From the NCBI GenBank assembly GCA_026413225.1, contig CM048554.1:96451963-96515962 (forward strand): DNA of 64,000 nt, given 5' to 3'. The position numbers and the translations under genes are program-made. The first letter of the stretch is position 1. Each line of letters starts with the position of its first letter. The notes below the pieces were generated by a model. The model worked only from the letters and a program-made list of their open reading frames with translations. It was not told where the DNA came from and made no database searches. This document shows positions 59,157-64,000 of the stretch, piece by piece. This DNA comes from Otis tarda (taxonomy: Eukaryota > Chordata > Aves > Otidiformes > Otididae).

Positions 59157-59612
59157 ATCATAGAATTTTAGAATCATAGAATGGTTTGAGTTGGAAGGTA
59201 CCTAGGTCCAACCCTCGTGCCTAGAATATGGACCATTCCTCTAGGCCAGCTCACTCAAAGCCCCATATAACTTGGCCTTAAACATCTTCAGGGATGGGGC
59301 ATCCACAACTTCTCGAGGCAACCTGTTCTGGTGCCTCACCACCCTCATTGTAAAGAATTTCCTTAATCTAAATCTATCCTCTTTCAGTTTTAAGCCATTA
59401 CCACTTGTCCTATCACTACATGCCCTTGTCAAAAGTCCCTCCCCAGTTTTCTTGTAGGCACCCTTTAGGTACTGGAAAGCTGCTATAAGGTGTCCCAGGA
59501 GCCTTCTCTTTTCCAGGCTAAATAACCCCAACTCTCTCAGCCTGTCCTCATAGTAGAGGTGCTCCAGCCGTCTGATCATCTTCATGGCCCTTCTCTGGAC
59601 TCGCTCCAATTT
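59157..59612 (-). mobile_element. CR1 LINE, antisense 3' copy
   Basis: It begins with a reversed tail ('tagaatcatagaatggttt'), then an unusual 3' UTR ('ctagaatatggaccattcct') unlike the other copies, and the ORF2 C-terminus in reverse up to 'ctctggactcgctccaa', where it is truncated. The UTR suggests a third or fourth CR1 subfamily in this window. Confidence 0.92.
59241..59609 (-). pseudogene. CR1 ORF2 C-terminal remnant, open over 122 codons
   Basis: The minus frame reads [41 protein letters not shown] (first part), [51 protein letters not shown] and ends at ALSELA with a stop. It is the extreme C-terminus only, with no catalytic motifs. The expected FRLDIRKFF segment is shorter here (FRLRKFF), an in-frame loss of a few residues, and HWNR is HQNR. 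A fossil fragment. Confidence 0.9.
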
Positions 59613-61129
59613 AACCCAGGATTGCCTATATCCACTGCAAATTAATTTACTATTATTTTGGTGGTGGTGGGTTGTTTTTTTTTTTTTTTTTGGTAGAAAA
59701 CCACCTTACTCTTTATCCTAAACCTCCTATACTCTTATTAAAAAAAAAAACCTGAGTCAACCTGAACCATTTTTTAATGAAGTTTTAGTTTGAACATAGA
59801 TCAATAATAAATATTATTTTCTAGTATTAGTTAAGGACCAAAGAGTGCATATTATAGGGAAGTTAATGAAATTTCCTTAAGCAAGCTACTCCTGGGTTGG
59901 TTGTTCGTTTGTTTTTTTTAAGGACAGTAAGTACATCTATTGCTTGGACCTACCATTGAGATAATCATAAATTCCCTTTGATGCTAATGGTGAGGTCTGT
60001 TGATGGTATTGTCTTCAGATTTTAAACATCCAGCTATCCTAGAGACACAGGCTTAAACTCCAGTAGGACTGAATCATTCTTTAACCTTCAAAGGAAGGTA
60101 GATTAATTGCTCTTGTGTGATGTTTGGTTTGGAATTTTGAGACGGCAGACCTTTCTGCTCTGTTTGGAAAGTAAAGTTGCTGTGACCTTATTCTTGAAGG
60201 AAAGGAGTTGCTTTTGTGAATACAGTCAACAGGATTCCCATAATTATTTAGTGAGTTGGGACACATAATATATTTATAAAATGCTTGTGACGCAAAACCC
60301 TTAATCAAATAGAAAACAGGATTTCTGTGTATTTATATAAACTTCTGAATTAACTAATATCCTGGAGCTCAGATGTACTAACAAAAAATGAGACGTATTT
60401 GATATTGGAATCATGGGTTTTTTGTTTTCAGAAAATATTGTTATGACATTTATTCACATGATATCGATCAACAAATCAGCTGAAGGAAATGAAACTCAGA
60501 ATAATTTGTGAAGTAGAAAAATATTTTCTTTAAAAAAAATTTTGAACTACGAAAGGCGTGTATCAACCCGCATTCTGACAGGTGATACTTTGCTGTTCAT
60601 GCAGGCTGTGTTCAGAAATACTATTTTTTACATATAATAGTATTTTAAACTTCATATCACAAAATAAAAATATTTAAAAATCTAAACCAATGGCTGCACA
60701 TGAAATAAATCCCTGAATTTTAACAGTTTCAGATGTCTATGAATCTGTTGAATTTTTTTCCTCTTTGGATCCCTTTTTGTAACAATAATTAATGAACTTA
60801 AACTCAAGAAATTAAAAAGTCTTCATTTTTATAAGCTGTCATTTTAAAGACAAATATTTGCGGAAGCAAAATGTATCTTCTTCAGACTAAAAATTTGAAA
60901 TACAGTATTAATTTTATAAACTTTACATATTGAATACAAGTTTTAGGAAGATTAGTTACCTGCCTAGAGAGCTTCCAGACAGATTATGTTTCATTGGTAT
61001 ATATTTTTTGAACTTTAATCTAAATTCTTTGTATCAATTACCTAATTAATACATTTGAGGCAATAAAAGGATTCTTCTGGTAAAGAAAACTGAAAACATT
61101 TGGAATTCATTCCTATTTCTTATCATCAG
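59613..61129. other. AT-rich DNA, no gene seen
   Basis: About 1.5 kb. A GGT-type run followed by a T run (59660-59691) and another T-rich patch (59895-59919) lie at the left. A few CpGs survive at 60549-60571, which is unusual for this window, but no exon signal is clear there. Confidence 0.5.
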
Positions 61130-61345
61130 GATTGCTGTCTAGTCCCTCAAGCAGACAATCGCCAGTACAATACCATCTGATGTTGTCATTAAATCCTCAG
61201 CGTCAGGTTTCCGTAGCAACAGAAGAGCTCTCCCTGCTTCACCGTCTGCATCTGAAATCCAGAACAAAACCAGTTAATCTTACGACATTTTTCTACGATT
61301 TTTTGACAGATGTAATCTGAGACCTTCTGTACCTGGAAAGAAGCG
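61130..61345 (+). other. Candidate non-coding exon or conserved element
   Basis: A 216-bp stretch preceded by a good acceptor-like sequence ('ttcctatttcttatcatcag', AG at 61128-61129) and followed by a strong donor (AAGCG then GTAAGT, GT at 61346-61347). It keeps at least six CpGs, against a CpG-poor background. The plus frame from 61132 is open for 62 codons and then stops at 61318-61320, before the donor, so an internal coding exon is unlikely. A 5' UTR exon, a lncRNA exon or a regulatory element would fit. No known protein is recognised. The region could also be a chance arrangement. Confidence 0.3.
61207..61220 (-). promoter_or_regulatory. RFX/X-box-like motif
   Basis: On the minus strand the 14 bases GTTGCTACGGAAAC match the RFX X-box consensus (GTTRCCATGGYAAC) at 11 of 14 positions, including both outer half-site cores. 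It lies in the CpG-retaining patch at 61130-61345. Factor binding is not shown. Confidence 0.3.
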
Positions 61346-64000
61346 GTAAGTAGCAGTTAAAGTTTGTGATTATTAAATTATAGGGCGGTATTTTAGTTGT
61401 CGATGTACCTGCACGCCAGATGGTGGCCTGCTGTATTCGTCACCAGATTAGAAAGATAAAGTCTGGGCTATATGTAGGCCTACACATGTGCTTATGAGTT
61501 TACTTTGTAAAGCGTAAGAGGTTACAGGGCTTTTAGCACTTATTTAAGATAGCAAATCTTGAAAATCTTCATTTCATTTGATTATAAATTTAACAGGATA
61601 AACATTTTCCCAAAGTGTTTAAAGTTAGTTTCAATGTTACTGTTTTCTCATAGCTATCCCTCTTCAGGTTGACAACAGCAAGCAAGAAGCAAGTTACATA
61701 GTGTGTACCTGGTTTTAGAGTTACTGTTCACAGAACAGCCTACTGTATTTTACTCAAAATATATGACAATAATTAAAAACTGTGACCAGAACTCCCATAT
61801 GATTTTCATACACAAAAACTGCAAAATGCTTCTGAATGAGATTTAGAGACTGAATGTTTGTACTTACTAACATATTGTAAATAAAAGCTTTTCTCTGTTC
61901 ACTAAAACCAAAGAAACTGTCTTCTGAAAATAATTTTTTTCGTTTCTAAGACAGTCATTTTTTTCTTAAAGTCAGTAGAAAACCCATCCAGCTAGCTAGC
62001 TGGGAAGAGAACTCCCAGGTCAGTGAAGTTTTGAGTTTCATTTTAGTAATTATCCATTCTTTCTCATTATATTTTTATTTTATTGTTGCAACTGATAACA
62101 TGCATGATGTTTTTAAGAAGTTTTACTTTGATATAGTATCCATTTTTTAAAATAATGTTGGTACATTTTTAAAAACACCATAAATAAGCCTGAATTACTG
62201 TAATTTCTTCATGTACAAAATTTGGCTATATTAATCATGAAATTTATGATATAGATTGAATAAAACAGTTGTGACTGTGGCTTTATTAATTAAATTAAAC
62301 CAGGAGATTGTGCCTTTATACTTCTGAAGATTGGAAGAAAAAAGATAACACTTAGATATAATAAACATTTTTGTTTATACATTTCTAAGAATATGCTTTA
62401 TTATTTTTCAATGAGATAAGACATCACTAAGATGAAGAGATACTGCAGCAAGTGTCAAGAACTTTCACAGAATCAGTATGTTTGTCTTTTTGTGAGGCAT
62501 CTTGAGAGATTACTTCTAGATATATTTATTTTGCACTAAAATCATAACATTGTGTGTCATACTAATCTTTATATAACTGTAAAGGTTATTTAAATGATAA
62601 TTTCATGTGTCATTATAAAGTATTTTGCTAAACAATTCTACTGATTAGTAAGAAATCTTTAAGTAATTTCATTAAAATACAATGTGCATCTAATTAAGAG
62701 TTAAACCTCTTTTCTGAAGTAAGCAGGACAACGATAGTCATTGTTCAATGGTCTTTTTCATGTTACATCAGTGGTAGCAGGCCTTTGCTAAAGAACGATG
62801 TAACATGAGAGAGAGAGGATAATCATGTGAAAGGCATGTAAATCTTTACTGAAAATATGTTATAAAGATAGAATATGATTTTAACATTACATATTTGAAA
62901 TGTTTTAAATACAGGAAGACACATAGACCTTCTTTATACATTGTGGTATTTTAAATTCGTAACATTGCACAACAAAAATATCACTTGGTTTTTACATATC
63001 TCTGAAGAGGAGTTAAAAGAACCCACCAGAGGAGTTTGTGCGTTTGAGGTATCTAGTTAGCACATTTTCCAAGAAAGGGACTAGGAAATCAGCAGACGCC
63101 TGACTACATAGCGTTATGCTAGCAGTAACATTGAACTGATTTGAAGATGAACAGGGAATCCATACTTGTCAGACCTTTGGCACAGATCTCGCTTTTGCAA
63201 TAATATGAAGATATTAATGGGAGAGTAGCAAAAACCCCATGCATCTTGACCACAAAGAGGTCATTACAAATGGCACACAATACCTCAACCTTATAAACAT
63301 TCCTATACGTCCTCACAGTGTAGGGCAGCACTCTGGACCCACCAGTCTAACCAGAACCAGCTGTGGAACTCAGGCCACACTTTTACCGATTTTCAGCAAG
63401 TTTCTTAATCAACCTTTGCTTTTTAAATACATTTTCTTTCTTCAAAATGGAGTTGGTAGTTTTCTACTATCCCAATGATATTTCAATAAAGTGACCAATA
63501 TTTTGATAATAACATTTTGAGATATTTCGATAATAAAATTACTAGAGCCGTGTAAGTGCCTAGCCAGACCTTGTGTCATTTTACTGTAAACACAAAGCAA
63601 CAATCTTGTTCAAAAAAGTGTTTCTGCAGAAACAATTTAGTCATGGGAACACAGATGAATATTTAAGGCTAAATGGAGGCACAATTTGTTTGTGCAGTCA
63701 TTAGTAAGCTACTTAGCCCGGAGAACAAAAAAAAAGGGAGTTTATCTGCATCTTTATTTTCCCTGTCTCATTGGTATTCATAATAATGTTAACTATTTAA
63801 TAATTTTTTTCTTTAGACTATAGACAAGTAATTCAGCAAAAAAAAAAATTGTGATTAAGTTTTAAAAAATCATGAACATATTTGCCGAATTTGGGATCAA
63901 TTTTTGACTTCTTGAATGCACTTATGTTGCAGAAAATAATGTGGACTTTTGCATACAGGTTCATCCATGTTTTCATCAAGTTCTCATTCTTTATACACAT
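61346..64000. other. AT-rich DNA with one marked hairpin, no gene seen
   Basis: The first 110 bp still retain CpGs ('gtcgatgtacctgcacgcca'). The rest is AT-rich. A long perfect hairpin lies at 62752-62814 (listed separately). The overlapping frames at 63119-63478 have no family motif. Confidence 0.5.
62752..62814. other. 63-nt hairpin with 18-bp stem
   Basis: The left arm at 62752-62769 pairs without a bulge with the right arm at 62797-62814. The inner 11 bp (CATGTTACATC with GATGTAACATG) are perfect Watson-Crick pairs and the outer 7 include two G-U pairs. Inside the loop a second 5-bp stem (62775-62779 with 62786-62790) closes a 6-nt terminal loop. The size and shape are like a short microRNA precursor or a small palindromic element. 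No known family is recognised and expression is unknown. Confidence 0.55.

Noticed and set aside
1-64000. CRISPR arrays, bacterial-type operons, ribosome binding sites and rho-independent terminators
   Set aside because: No regularly spaced direct repeats were seen, and the repeat content shows that the DNA is from a bird nucleus, so these feature types do not apply.

Overview
The window looks like bird nuclear DNA. It is AT-rich and CpG-poor, and it is sprinkled with CR1 LINE fragments that end in the typical ATTCTATG-type 3' tails. It also carries several LTRs of a type common in bird genomes, with 5-bp target duplications that suggest an ERVL-like group. I found no host protein-coding gene, rRNA, tRNA or CRISPR array. 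The window reads as an intergenic gene desert or the inside of a very long intron. Nearly every open reading frame over 100 codons lies in an LTR or a CR1 copy.

Layout from left to right. Position 1 opens inside a CR1 tail. Bases 154-9591 are unique AT-rich DNA with three CR1 pieces, two of an old subfamily, and one G-quadruplex motif. Bases 9592-10201 hold an LTR. At 12536-13626 an LTR fragment abuts a 750-bp antisense CR1, and a short CR1 tail lies at 14032. An LTR-like stretch with a TATA box and a poly(A) signal lies near 18107-18581, and a further old LTR near 21653-22666. Bases 24861-30328 hold two nearly identical solo LTRs in the same orientation, about 3.1 kb apart, with a CR1 fragment between them. 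Antisense CR1 copies follow at 31661 and 34761; the second is split by an opposite-facing CR1 tail, which makes a large inverted repeat. One LTR is nested in another at 38980-40070. A short LTR with a clean target duplication lies at 45809-46263. A third young LTR, in the opposite orientation to the first pair, lies at 49801-50946. A 2-kb CR1 with recognisable reverse-transcriptase motifs spans 56828-58871, and another antisense CR1 ends at 59612.

The last 4.4 kb contains the two stretches I would look at first for non-repeat function. One is a CpG-retaining island at about 61130-61460, framed by good splice-site sequences and holding an RFX-like motif. The other is a 63-nt hairpin at 62752-62814 with an 18-bp stem. 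Neither is proven.

Nothing here supports a multi-gene system. The best-supported results are the structure and insertion history of the repeats, in particular four solo LTRs whose 5-bp target duplications can be read directly.
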